Shown here: one piece after another, positions 17,470 through 26,563 of the stretch
Layout of the letters: each line of letters starts with the position of its first letter
Numbering within the stretch: the stretch's first letter is position 1
Assembly: GCF_004777465.1 (NCBI RefSeq)
Contig: NZ_CP038462.1
Coordinates: 3,472,001 to 3,536,000 of the forward strand
Length of the DNA stretch: 64,000 bases
Reading direction: 5' to 3'
Origin: Nocardioides daphniae
GTDB taxonomy: Bacteria; Actinomycetota; Actinomycetes; Propionibacteriales; Nocardioidaceae
Made by a program: the position numbers and the translations under genes
The notes under the pieces: model-generated
Told to the model about the DNA's origin: nothing
Seen by the model: the letters and a program-made list of their open reading frames with translations, nothing else
Database searches by the model: none

Positions 17470-18687
17470 ATGCTGTCGCCCACCTCGACCGACGTCGTCA
17501 AGGCCACCCTTCCCGCCATCGGCGCAGCCATCGGGGACATCACCCCGCTCTTCTACCGCAAGATGTTCGACGCGCACCCCGAGCTGGAGCGCGACCTCTT
17601 CAACCGCGGCAACCAGAAGGCCGGCGACCAGCCGCGTGCCCTGGCCGCCTCGATCGCGACGTACGCGACCGTGCTCGTCACCCCCGACGCCCCCGCGCCG
17701 CTCGACCTGCTGCGTCGCATCGGACACAAGCACGCCTCCCTCGGCATCAAGCCCGAGGAGTACGAGATCGTGCACACCCACCTCTTCGCCGCCATCGTCG
17801 AGGTGCTCGGCGACGCCGTGACGCCCGAGGTCGCCGCCGCGTGGGACGAGGTCTACTGGCTGATGGCCAACGACCTGATCACGCTGGAGAAGGAGCTGTA
17901 CGCCGAGGCCGAGGTGACCCCCGAGACCGTGTGGCGTGACGTCGTCGTCACCGAGCGGCGTCAGGAGTCGCCCGACACCGTCTCCTTCACGGTGGCCGCA
18001 CCCGACGGCAGCCCGCTGGCGACCGCCAAGCCCGGCCAGTACGTCTCGGTCGCGGTGCGGCTGCCCGACGGGGCCCGCCAGATCCGTCAGTACAGCCTGA
18101 CCCGCGCCGCGGCCGGGCAGTGGGCGTTCAGCGTGAAGGCGATCGCCGCCAGCGTCGCCGAGGACGGCACCGAGATCCCCGAGGGCGAGGTGTCGAACTT
18201 CCTCCACCGCACCGTCTTCGAGGGCGACACATTGACCACCTCGGTGCCCTTCGGCGACCTGGTGCTCGACGACTCCGACGACCCGCTGCTGCTGGTCTCG
18301 GCCGGCATCGGCTCGACCCCGATCCTCGGCATGCTCAACTACCTGAGCCACACCGGCAGCAACCGCCGCGTCACCGTCCTGCACGCCGACCGCTCGCTGG
18401 CCCGCCACGCGCACCGCCAGCAGCTCAGCGCGCTCGTCGCCACGCTTCCCGACGCGACCCTGCACCGCTGGTACGAGGAGCTCGGCGAGCGCGGCGCGGC
18501 GGCCGACGTCAGGGCCGGCCGGGTCGACCTCGCCGGGGTCGAGATCCAAGGTGGCGCACGGGCGTACCTCTGCGGCCCGCTCCCCTTCATGCAGGCCGTA
18601 CGCAGCGACCTCGTCGACCGCGGCGTCGCTGCGGACCGCATCCACTACGAGGTCTTCGGCCCCGACAAGTGGGTCGCGGCCAACTGA
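17470..18687 (+). CDS. hmp: Flavohemoglobin, nitric oxide dioxygenase
   Basis: A 405-residue enzyme that converts NO to nitrate using O2, NAD(P)H, FAD and heme. It starts at ATG 17470 after GGAGGAACCC. The globin domain (1-140) has proximal His in IGHKHASLGIKPEEY. The ferredoxin-reductase part follows: RQIRQYSLTRA binds FAD, VSAGIGSTPILGML binds NAD(P)H, and the C-terminal YLCGPLPFM and HYEVFGP complete the module. The length is normal for the family. Together with nsrR it forms a self-contained NO detoxification unit. Confidence 0.95.
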   Translation: MLSPTSTDVVKATLPAIGAAIGDITPLFYRKMFDAHPELERDLFNRGNQKAGDQPRALAASIATYATVLVTPDAPAPLDLLRRIGHKHASLGIKPEEYEIVHTHLFAAIVEVLGDAVTPEVAAAWDEVYWLMANDLITLEKELYAEAEVTPETVWRDVVVTERRQESPDTVSFTVAAPDGSPLATAKPGQYVSVAVRLPDGARQIRQYSLTRAAAGQWAFSVKAIAASVAEDGTEIPEGEVSNFLHRTVFEGDTLTTSVPFGDLVLDDSDDPLLLVSAGIGSTPILGMLNYLSHTGSNRRVTVLHADRSLARHAHRQQLSALVATLPDATLHRWYEELGERGAAADVRAGRVDLAGVEIQGGARAYLCGPLPFMQAVRSDLVDRGVAADRIHYEVFGPDKWVAAN

Positions 18688-18775
18688 CCTGGCCGCTGCG
18701 TCCACCGGGCTGACACGCCCGCGCGGTCCCCTTCCTTCCGGCTACGCTGCCGCCACACCGGAGGGAAGGGGACCC

Positions 18776-19588
18776 ATGCGCATCGGGTCGAGGAACGCGC
18801 GCGCCGGCAACGCCACCATGGCCGCGCTCGCACTGGTCACCGGACTCGCCCTCGCGGGCTGCTCCGGCGACGACGAGCCCGAGGCCGGGCCGGCCGACGA
18901 GACGCTGGCCGCGGCGGTGGCCGCCTTCACCGACGCCGGCACGGGCGACTACACCTTCCAGCTCGGCGACGACGACGAGCCGATGATCCGGAGCGAGGGC
19001 AAGTTCGGGGTCGCCGACTCCGTGGCCACCCTGGACCTGACGCTCACGAACGGCGAGCGCAGCCTGCGCTCCGAGCACGTGCGGGTCGGCGACGACGTCT
19101 GGTTCCGTACGTCGCAGGACAGCACCGGTCCGGCGAGCGGGTGCTGGCGGGCCGGCCGCCCGGACCGCGCCTCGGGCCTGCTGGGCCCCGGACCGGCGGA
19201 GTCGGGCGAGGGCACGCCCGCGCCTCCGGCCGTGGCGGTCGTCGCGACTGCCGAGGGTGAGGAGTGGGTGGCGAAGGGCGACACCGTGCGGGGCACCGCG
19301 GACCTCTTCACCGTCGCCTCCACCCTCGGCGAGGTCGTCTCGTCCCTGGAGCTGGCCCCGGAGCAGACCCAGGGTCGTGTCGAGGTCACCTTCCTGGTGG
19401 ACGGGGAGGACGTGGTGGCGTGGCGCACCGACCTGGTCACCGTGCTCCGGGCGCTGGCCGACAGCGGCGCCGAGCTCGACCCCGAGATGGTGCGCCTGCT
19501 CGACGGCGACATCGACATACCGGTGATGGCTGGTTTCAGCCAGCTGGGCGAGGACGTCTCGGTGGAGCCGCCGAGCGATCTCTGCTGA
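18776..19588 (+). CDS. Putative LppX/LprAFG-like lipoprotein
   Basis: A 270-residue lipoprotein precursor. The ATG at 18776 has a strong purine-rich site (GGAGGGAAGGGG). The signal ends in the lipobox LALAGC, followed by an acidic linker. The mature part (GDYTFQLG ... GEGKFG-like strands, VTFLVDGEDVVAWRTD) resembles LppX/LprG-type lipid-carrying lipoproteins of actinobacteria, although the match is by pattern rather than by a firm motif. It would sit on the outer face of the membrane. Confidence 0.6.
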   Translation: MRIGSRNARAGNATMAALALVTGLALAGCSGDDEPEAGPADETLAAAVAAFTDAGTGDYTFQLGDDDEPMIRSEGKFGVADSVATLDLTLTNGERSLRSEHVRVGDDVWFRTSQDSTGPASGCWRAGRPDRASGLLGPGPAESGEGTPAPPAVAVVATAEGEEWVAKGDTVRGTADLFTVASTLGEVVSSLELAPEQTQGRVEVTFLVDGEDVVAWRTDLVTVLRALADSGAELDPEMVRLLDGDIDIPVMAGFSQLGEDVSVEPPSDLC

Positions 19589-19610
19589 CCGACTCGCGGA
19601 CCTGCACAGC

Positions 19611-20006
19611 TCAGACGTTGACGTGGAAACCCAGGTCGACGTCGCAGGCTGCCTGACCGGCGCGGATGCCCCAGCTCTCCAGAGGTAGGTCGCGCACCAC
19701 GACGGTGACGTGGTCGGCGGGGATGCCGAGGTCGCCGAGGTGGGCGGTGAGCGCGGCGTACAGCTGACGCTTCGCGTCGACCGAGCGGCCGGCGAAGCAG
19801 TCGACCTGCACCAGGGTGAAGCGGTCCGGGTCGGAGAGGTGCGGCGGCACCGCGCATCGGTGGGGCTCGTGGACCACCAGCCGCACGTGCTTGTCCCCCT
19901 CGGGGATCCGGAAGGCCTCGACCAGTGACGCGTGCACGGCGTCGATGATCGTCACCTCTTCCTCGGGGGCATACGGACGACGGATCTCGACCACGGTGCT
20001 CGGCAT
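19611..20006 (-). CDS. Tautomerase-superfamily protein (MSAD/cis-CaaD-like)
   Basis: A 131-residue protein. The start at 20006 leaves Pro as residue 2, the catalytic base of the superfamily after Met removal; longer upstream starts would hide it. Length and pattern (IIDAVHASLVEAFRIPEGDK, then VDAKRQLYAALTAHLG and VTVVVRDLPLESWGIRAG) match the fused double-motif members such as malonate semialdehyde decarboxylase. The exact substrate is unknown. It is convergent with the preceding lipoprotein gene and divergent from the permease. Confidence 0.75.
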   Translation of the reverse strand: MPSTVVEIRRPYAPEEEVTIIDAVHASLVEAFRIPEGDKHVRLVVHEPHRCAVPPHLSDPDRFTLVQVDCFAGRSVDAKRQLYAALTAHLGDLGIPADHVTVVVRDLPLESWGIRAGQAACDVDLGFHVNV

Positions 20007-20130
20007 GCCGGCCAGCGTGGCGCACCACCGACGCACCGCCGCGCCATTTCTCACGGCTGGCGCCGACGTTTCCCGGGTACCCCGTGGGGGGGACTGGGTC
20101 TCCCAGGCCCACTCACCCTCGGAGGACACC

Positions 20131-21543
20131 GTGAGCGACAGCTCCGCCGACACCATCGGCAACGTCAAGAAGAAGCGACGCGAGCCGAAGGTCAAGCTGC
20201 GTCGGTCGATCACGACCAAGCTGCTCTTCTTCTACGTGCTGGGCGACGTGCTCGGCTCGGGGGTCTACGTCCTCATCGGTGCGGTCGCGGGTGCGGTCGG
20301 TGGTGCGTTCTGGATCGCCTTCGCCGTCGGCGTGAGCGTCGCGGCGATCACGGGGCTCGCGTACGCCGAGCTCGCCACCAAGTATCCGCACGCCGCCGGG
20401 GCGTCCCTCTACGTGAACCGTGCCTTCGACAACAGGATCCTGGCCTTCCTGGTCACCGTCTCCTTCCTCTCGGCCAGCTTCGCGGCAGCGGGGTCGCTGA
20501 GCGTCGGCTTCGCCAGCTACTTCCTCGAGCTGTGGGACCCCCCGCCGGCGCTGCTGGTCTCCCTGGTCTTCATCGCGATCCTCGCCCTGATCAACTTCAT
20601 CGGCATCACGGAGTCGGTCGTGGTCACGATGCTGATGACCTTCGTCGAGATCGCCGGCCTGGTCATCGTGATCGGCATCGGCATCTGGTTCGTGGCCCAG
20701 GGCGGGGCCGACTTCAGTCGCCTCACCGAGTTCGAGGCCTCCGGCAACCCCATCTGGGCCATCGTGGCCGGCGTCGCGCTGGCCTTCTTCGCGATGACCG
20801 GCTTCGAGAACGTCGTCAACGTCGCCGAGGAGACCGTCGACCCGCACCGCGCCTTCCCGCGGGCCCTGGTCGGCGGCATGATCGCCGCCGGCGTGATCTA
20901 CGTCCTCGTCGCGATGGTGGCGTCGCTGGTCGTCGGCGCCCCCACGCTGAGCACCTCGGACGTCGCGCTGCTGGAGGTCGTGAAGGCCGACGTGGTGCCG
21001 CTGCCGGTGACCTTCATGACCACCCTCTTCGCCATCATCGCCTGCGTCGCGATCACCAACACCTCGCTCGTGGCGACCGTGACCCAGCCGCGCGTGCTCT
21101 ACGGGATGGCCAACGAGGACGTCGTGCCCCCGATCTTCTCGAAGCTGCACCCGAAGCGCCGCAGCCCGTGGGTCGGTCTGCTCTTCTCCCTCCTGGTCGT
21201 CTCGGGACTCCTCGTCATCGGCAGCCTCGTCGTGGCGGGTGGTGGTGGCATCAACCTGGTCGAGCGCCTGGCCACGGTCACCGTCGTCCTCCTGCTCTTC
21301 ATCTACTGCCTGGTGATCCTGGCGGCGCTCAAGCTCACCAAGGAGGACGTCACCGACCGCACGTTCAAGGCCCCGCGCTGGCTGCTCGTCCCGGGCCTGA
21401 TCGGCAACTTCGTCCTGCTCGCGTACGTCGTGCGGGACGACCCGGCCTCGGTCCTCTGGTGCCTGGGGCTGCTGGGGGTGGGCGGCGCCCTGCTGGTCGT
21501 GGAGTACTTCGCGCGACGACGTCGTACGCCCGCCACCGCCTGA
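20131..21543 (+). CDS. APC-superfamily amino acid permease
   Basis: A 470-residue integral membrane transporter. The GTG at 20131 has GGAGGA nine bases upstream. About twelve hydrophobic segments are visible. APC-typical features are GSGVYVLIGAVAG at helix 1, AELATKYPHAAGASLYV, the helix 6 region FFAMTGFENVVNVAEE, and QPRVLYGMANEDVVPP before helix 9. It likely imports amino acids or amines by proton symport; the substrate is not evident. It appears monocistronic. Confidence 0.85.
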   Translation: MSDSSADTIGNVKKKRREPKVKLRRSITTKLLFFYVLGDVLGSGVYVLIGAVAGAVGGAFWIAFAVGVSVAAITGLAYAELATKYPHAAGASLYVNRAFDNRILAFLVTVSFLSASFAAAGSLSVGFASYFLELWDPPPALLVSLVFIAILALINFIGITESVVVTMLMTFVEIAGLVIVIGIGIWFVAQGGADFSRLTEFEASGNPIWAIVAGVALAFFAMTGFENVVNVAEETVDPHRAFPRALVGGMIAAGVIYVLVAMVASLVVGAPTLSTSDVALLEVVKADVVPLPVTFMTTLFAIIACVAITNTSLVATVTQPRVLYGMANEDVVPPIFSKLHPKRRSPWVGLLFSLLVVSGLLVIGSLVVAGGGGINLVERLATVTVVLLLFIYCLVILAALKLTKEDVTDRTFKAPRWLLVPGLIGNFVLLAYVVRDDPASVLWCLGLLGVGGALLVVEYFARRRRTPATA

Positions 21544-21735
21544 TGACGGCCCGTGCGGGTGCGGGCCAAAGAGGCGTAGGTCACACTCGTCGTGTCGCAT
21601 CGGTCGTTGTCGGGTTGCGATCGGACCCCTAGGTGTCTCGCGGACACGGCGAGCTGCGGCGCAGCGACTCTCGGGGAGACCCCTTGACGCTCCGTACGCC
21701 CCTCGGCCCGCCAGACCTGGATCTCCGTCACCGTC

Positions 21736-22137
21736 ATGGCGGCGGCATCGGCCCTCCTCACCGCCTGCGGTGACGACGTCCGCAACGACTACGTGGCTCC
21801 ACCTCCGCGCCCCGCCCCGTCGGTCGCGGAGATGAAGGCCGCGCTGCTCGACACTGCCGAGGAGCAGTGCCCCGGTGGCGAGGTCGAGACCAACGACGTC
21901 GAGCTCCAGGGCGCGTCCTTCGTCGGCACGAGCAACGTCAGCGTGGCCGAGCGGGGCGAGTGGACCGGCTTCACCTGCCGGCTGGAGGGCGCGGAGTCCC
22001 GGCCCGACGGACCGGCGCAGGTCACCCGCGCCCTCGCCCTCCTCCACCGCGACGGCCTGGCCGTCCGGGTCGACTCGGCCGAGCCCGAGGTGACGGCCAA
22101 CTTCCTCGACGAGTACTTCGTACGCCTGGGCGCCTGA
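21736..22137 (+). CDS. Small lipoprotein, 5' end uncertain
   Basis: From ATG 21736 the frame gives 133 residues with the lipobox LLTAC only ten residues in, too short for a working signal. Upstream in the same frame the DNA reads RQTWISVTVMAAASALLTAC, a proper lipoprotein signal, but a TGA at 21685-21687 blocks it. A TTG at 21684 with GGGGAGA before it would be the start if one base were lost between 21684 and 21736. The mature protein is small and unrecognised (VAEMKAALLDTAEEQCPGG; two cysteines). Confidence 0.5.
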   Translation: MAAASALLTACGDDVRNDYVAPPPRPAPSVAEMKAALLDTAEEQCPGGEVETNDVELQGASFVGTSNVSVAERGEWTGFTCRLEGAESRPDGPAQVTRALALLHRDGLAVRVDSAEPEVTANFLDEYFVRLGA

Positions 22138-22242
22138 GCCCGTCCCGGTCGGCGGGCCGACCGACGACCCTTGCCGCAGCACGGGCGGCAGGAGGATGCT
22201 CGGGAGTGACGGCGCGGGGGCGCCGGGACTCGGGGGCGGGCG

Positions 22243-23402
22243 ATGGCTCAGTTCGCGGACGACAGGATCGAGGCGTACGTCGGTCCCCAGGAGCTGGGTG
22301 CGGCCGACGACCTGGAGTCGGTGGTCCAGGACTTCATCGCCGGTGCCCGCACCAGTCTCAGCATCGCCGTGCAGGAGCTCGACAGCGAGCCGATCGCCCA
22401 GGCGATCATCGACGCCAGCTGGCGGGGACTGCGGGTCGAGGTCTTCCTGGAGCAGGACTACCTGCGGACGCCGCTTCCCGGCAGTCCGCCCGCTCTGCCG
22501 ACCCCGCGCGACGGCGAGAGTGACGACGAGGCGCTCCGGCGCGTGCAGTGGGTCGAGGACACCACGGAGCTGGCCACCAACCGCCGGATCCTGGCGGCGC
22601 TGCTGCGCTCGGACGTGCAGGTGCGGGGCGACTACAACCCGAAGATCTTCCACCAGAAGTTCGTGCTGCGGGACTACGACGGCAAGGCCGCGCCGACGTC
22701 GGCGCTGCTCAGCGGGTCGGCCAACTTCACGCAGACCGACACGCACCGCAACCTGAACCACCTCTTCGTCTTCCGGGACGCCGACGTCTGCCGGCAGTAC
22801 CTCACCGAGGTGGAGCAGCTGCGCCGAGGACGGTTCGGCCGCGAGCTGCACGGGCGACGCCCCGGACGTACGACGTGGGCGGGGTGCCCGTGAAGGTCCT
22901 CTTCGCCCCCGACCCACACCCCCCCGAGCTCGAGATCATGAAGCAGATGCTCAAGGGCAGTCGGGAGATCTGGTTCGCGATCTTCACCTTCGCCGGCTCC
23001 TCGGGGATCGACGACACGATGCTCGCCCTGGCGCGCGGCGGCATGACGATCCAGGGCGTCCTCGACCCCGCCCAGGCGAAGCAGAAGTGGGCGGCCCCGG
23101 CGTGGTTGGTCCACGACAACATCGAGCTGTACGTCCCGCGCAGGGCCGGCGACTTCGCGACACTGCGCAAGCTGCACCACAAGCTGATGGTGATCGACGA
23201 GCAGGTCGTGGTGGCCGGCAGCTTCAACTACACCGAGCCCGCCAACGAGTTCAACGACGAGAACATCTTCGTGTTGGGCACGGTGCACGACGAGGTCGAC
23301 GGGGTCGCGGTCGAGCACCAGCCCGCCGCCGCCGTGGCGCGGCACATGAAGGCTGAGATCAAGCGCATCATCGACCTGAGTGAGCGCTACGTGCCGGGCT
23401 GA
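22243..23402 (+). CDS. Phospholipase D-superfamily protein with two HKD motifs, one frameshift
   Basis: Two frames make one protein of about 386 residues. The first (22243 to about 22855) contains FHQKFVLRDYDGK, the first HxK(x)4D motif, with SGSANFTQTD. The second (about 22860-23402) contains HHKLMVIDEQVV, the second HxK(x)4D motif, and AGSFNYTEPANEFNDEN. PLD enzymes need both motifs in one active site, so a single lost base at 22851-22866 is the best explanation. Members cut phosphodiester bonds in lipids or nucleic acids. No signal peptide is present, so an intracellular nuclease-like role is plausible. Confidence 0.75.
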
Positions 23403-23429
23403 AGGTCCACGCCGCGCGATGTCGTCGGA

Positions 23430-23485
23430 CGAGTGTGCAGATGATGCATCCGACACCTGCACGTCCGACATCTTCTGCACACTCG
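23430..23485. repeat. Long imperfect palindrome
   Basis: The arms CGAGTGTGCAGATGATG (23430-23446) and CATCTTCTGCACACTCG (23469-23485) pair at 16 of 17 positions around a 22-base centre that holds CCGACA twice. It lies between the PLD gene and the molybdate operon on the same strand. It may be a terminator or a member of a dispersed palindromic repeat family. Confidence 0.6.
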
Positions 23486-23546
23486 ACGGAGCGGTGTGCC
23501 CGCGTAGCCCTTTTGCATCCGCAGGTGCGGCACTAACCTGTGATTC

Positions 23547-23942
23547 ATGCCGCAACTGAGGATCACCGACGCCGCCGCCCACCTCGGCGTCAGCGACGAC
23601 ACCCTCCGTCGGTGGATCGATCGCGGGCAGCTGACGGCCACCACCGACGCCGCCGGACGGAAGGTCGTCGACGCCTACGAGGTCGCCCTCGCCGCCCGCG
23701 AGCACGCCCGCGCCCTGGCGCTGCCCGACGGCGTCGCGAGCTCCGCGCGCAACCGCTTCGTCGGGCTCGTCACCGACATCGTGACCGACACCGTCATGGC
23801 CCAGGTCGAGCTCCAGTGCGGCCCCTTCCGCGTCGTCTCGCTGATGAGCAGCGAGGCCGTCCGCGACCTCGGCCTCGAGCTGGGCTCGGTCGCGGTGGCC
23901 TCGATCAAGTCGACCAACGTCGTCGTCGAGACGGTCCGATGA
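23547..23942 (+). CDS. HTH-TOBE molybdate-responsive regulator
   Basis: A 131-residue two-domain protein. Residues 1-45 are an excisionase/MerR-like helix-turn-helix (ITDAAAHLGVSDDTLRRWID). Residues 65-131 are a Mop/TOBE molybdate-binding domain (SARNRFVGLVTDIVTDTVMAQVEL ... VASIKSTNVVVE, split here). Such proteins sense molybdate and control uptake. The stop overlaps the modA start as ATGA, so it is the first gene of the mod operon and likely autoregulatory. Confidence 0.85.
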   Translation: MPQLRITDAAAHLGVSDDTLRRWIDRGQLTATTDAAGRKVVDAYEVALAAREHARALALPDGVASSARNRFVGLVTDIVTDTVMAQVELQCGPFRVVSLMSSEAVRDLGLELGSVAVASIKSTNVVVETVR

Positions 23943-24703
23943 GGCGACCGGCACCGCGTGCGGCACTCCTGGTCGTCACCCTCACCGCCCTCGCCGCGGC
24001 CACCGTCGCCTGCGGGCGGGCCGACCAGCCGGAGACCACCGTCCTCACCGTCCACGCCGCCGCCTCCCTGCGGGAACCCTTCGAGCAGCTCGCGCGCGAG
24101 TTCGAGGCGGAGCACGACGGCGTGGAGGTCAGGCTCAACGTCGCCGGCTCCGCCGACCTCGTCGCGCAGGTCACCGAGGGCGCACCGGCCGACGTCGTCG
24201 CGACCGCCGACACCGCGACGATGGACACCCTCGCCGCCGACGACCTCGTCAACGAGGTCACCCCCTTCGCCACCAACACCTTGGTGATCGTCGTCCCGCC
24301 GGGCAACCCCGCCGGCGTCGCCGGGCTGGACGACCTCGCCGGGGACCTCGACCTGGTGGTGTGCGCACCGCAGGTCCCGTGCGGCGCGGCAACCGCGCAG
24401 GTCGAGACGGCGGCCGGGCTGACCTTCACGCCGGTCAGCGAGGAGCAGAGCGTCACCGACGTCCTGGGCAAGGTCCGCGCGGGCGAGGCCGACGCGGGGC
24501 TGGTCTACGTCACCGACGTCGAGGCCGCGGGCGGAGACGTCGAGGGCGTCGCGTTTCCCGAGGCCCGCGACGCCGTCAACACCTACCCCGTCGCCGTCGC
24601 CACCGGGAGCGACCACCCGTCCCTGGCCCGCGCCTTCGCCGACCTGGTGACCTCGCTCGCCGGCGAGCAGGTGCTGACCTCGGCTGGCTTCGACCGCCCA
24701 TGA
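23939..24703 (+). CDS. modA: Molybdate ABC transporter substrate-binding protein
   Basis: A 254-residue lipoprotein precursor with an ATGA overlap to the regulator. The signal ends at the lipobox ATVAC. The mature protein starts with LTVHAAASLREPFEQL, the usual ModA first strand with its Ser ligand, and has LNVAGSADLVAQV and GEADAGLVYVTDVEAAG. It binds molybdate (or tungstate) outside the membrane and passes it to ModB. Its stop overlaps the modB start. Confidence 0.9.
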   Translation: MRRPAPRAALLVVTLTALAAATVACGRADQPETTVLTVHAAASLREPFEQLAREFEAEHDGVEVRLNVAGSADLVAQVTEGAPADVVATADTATMDTLAADDLVNEVTPFATNTLVIVVPPGNPAGVAGLDDLAGDLDLVVCAPQVPCGAATAQVETAAGLTFTPVSEEQSVTDVLGKVRAGEADAGLVYVTDVEAAGGDVEGVAFPEARDAVNTYPVAVATGSDHPSLARAFADLVTSLAGEQVLTSAGFDRP

Positions 24704-25484
24704 GGCACCGCTCGGTCACCGGACTCCCCGGCTGGATCTGGCTGCCGGCCGCCCTGGCGACCCTGCTGATGCTGCTGCCGCTGGTCGCGATGACGGCGCG
24801 GGTCGACTGGGCCTCCTTCCGCGCTGGTGACCAGCGACTCCGCGCGCGCGGCGCTCGCGCTGAGCCTGCGTACGTCCGCACTCAGCACCCTGGTCTGCCT
24901 CGTCCTCGGCGTCCCGTTGGCCGTCGTGCTGGCCCGCAGCCGGCTCGGCGGCCGCGACCTGCTGCGCTCGCTGGTCATGGTGCCGCTGGTCCTGCCACCG
25001 GTGGTCGGCGGCATCGCTCTACTGGCGGCCTTCGGTCGACGGGGCTTGCTCGGCGAGACCCTCGAGGTCCGGCCTCCAGATCGCCTTCTCGACCGCTGCG
25101 GTGGTGCTGGCCCAGAGCTTCGTGGCGCTGCCCTTCCTGGTGATCTCGCTCGAGGGGGCGCTGGTCACGGCCGGCACCCGCTACGAGACCGCCGCGGCGA
25201 GCCTCGGCGCGCGCCCCTCGACCGTGCTGCGCCGGGTCACGCTGCCGCTGGTCTGGCCGGCGCTGGCGTCGGGCACGGTGCTGTCGTTCGCTCGGGCGTT
25301 GGGCGAGTTCGGTGCGACGATCACCTTCGCCGGCAGCCTCCAGGGCGTCACCCGCACCCTGCCGCTGGAGATCTACCTCCAGCGCGAGGTCGACCCCGAC
25401 GCCGCCGTCGCCCTGTCGCTGGTGCTGGTCGTCGTCGCGGTGCTGGTCATCGCACTCACCCGCCGCACCCGGGCGGTCCTGTGA
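24700..25484 (+). CDS. modB: Molybdate ABC transporter permease, two frameshifts
   Basis: Starts at ATG 24700 inside the modA stop. The protein is spread over three frames: [20 protein letters not shown] to about 24825, then [18 protein letters not shown] ... [13 protein letters not shown] to about 25065, then [20 protein letters not shown] to the TGA at 25482-25484. Joined, these give a normal ModB of about 260 residues with five or six membrane helices. The cytoplasmic coupling loop is [20 protein letters not shown], followed by [10 protein letters not shown]. The breaks are probably sequence errors, because all surrounding mod genes are intact. Confidence 0.8.
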
Positions 25485-26548
25485 CGCTCTCCCTCGATGC
25501 CGCCGTCACCGACCGCGACGTCGCCGCCCAGCTCGAGGTCGCCGACGGCGAGACCCTGGCCCTGCTCGGACCCAACGGCGCCGGCAAGTCGACGCTGCTG
25601 GCCCTGGTGGCCGGACTGCTGCGACCCGACCACGGCACCGTGACGCTCGACGGGCGCCTGCTCACCGACGTCCGCGACGGGCGTACGCACGCCTGGGTGC
25701 CGGCGTACGACCGCCACGTCGCGACGCTGACGCAGGAGGCGCTCCTGCTGCCCCACCTCTCGGTCCGGGCCAACGTGGAGTTCGGCCCCCGGGCCCAGGG
25801 TCGCTCGCGTCGCGAGGCGCGCGCCACGGCGCTCGAGTGGCTGGAGCGGGTCGGGGTGGCCGACCTGGCCGACCGGCGACCGGGGTCGCTGTCGGGTGGC
25901 CAGGCCCAGCGCGTCGCCGTGGCCCGCGCCCTGGCTGCACGCCCCCGTCTCCTGCTGCTCGACGAACCGATGGCCGCGCTCGACGTCGAGGTCACCCCGG
26001 CGGTCCGCGAGACGTTGCGCCAGGTGCTGGCGGAGATGACCTGCGTGGTCGTCACCCACGACGTGCTCGACGCGGCGCTGCTGGCCGACCGGGTGGCCGT
26101 CATCGAGGGCGGGCGGGTCGTCGAGCAGGGCAGGACCACCGACGTGCTGGCCCGGCCCCGGAGTGCCTTCGGCGCCCGGATCGCCGGGCTCAACCTGCTG
26201 CGGGGCACGTGGCACGCCGACGGCGGTCCCACGGGCGGCGAGCTTGTGGCGACGACCGGCGAGCGCGTGCACGGAATCGCCGACGGCCTTCCGTCCCGCG
26301 CCGAGGCGGTCGCGGTCTTCCGGCCCAGTGCGGTCGCCGTCTACTCCACCCCGGTGCACGGGTCGCCGCGCAACACCTTCGAGGTGACGGTGACCTCGGT
26401 GGAGCCCAACGGCGACCTGGTCCGGATCCGGGCCGGCCACCTGGCTGCCGACGTGACCGCGCAGGCCGCCGCCGAGCTGGGCGTCGGCCCGGGCGCGCGG
26501 GTCTGGTTCAGCGTCAAGGCGACCGAGGTGGCGCTGCACCCGGCCTGA
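25481..26548 (+). CDS. modC: Molybdate ABC transporter ATP-binding protein
   Basis: A 355-residue ATPase that starts with GTG overlapping the modB stop (GTGA). Visible motifs are Walker [10 protein letters not shown] (about residue 35), signature [15 protein letters not shown], Walker [13 protein letters not shown] and switch His in VVTHDV. The C-terminal third is the TOBE-type molybdate-sensing domain ([17 protein letters not shown]). It powers import through ModB. It closes the operon. Confidence 0.95.
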   Translation: MTLSLDAAVTDRDVAAQLEVADGETLALLGPNGAGKSTLLALVAGLLRPDHGTVTLDGRLLTDVRDGRTHAWVPAYDRHVATLTQEALLLPHLSVRANVEFGPRAQGRSRREARATALEWLERVGVADLADRRPGSLSGGQAQRVAVARALAARPRLLLLDEPMAALDVEVTPAVRETLRQVLAEMTCVVVTHDVLDAALLADRVAVIEGGRVVEQGRTTDVLARPRSAFGARIAGLNLLRGTWHADGGPTGGELVATTGERVHGIADGLPSRAEAVAVFRPSAVAVYSTPVHGSPRNTFEVTVTSVEPNGDLVRIRAGHLAADVTAQAAAELGVGPGARVWFSVKATEVALHPA

Positions 26549-26563
26549 AGCTGCAGAACCCGC

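Noticed and set aside
20113..22917. Very long minus-strand open frame opposite the APC permease
   Set aside because: Shadow frame rich in His/Arg/Asp; the + strand has a convincing permease and lipoprotein.
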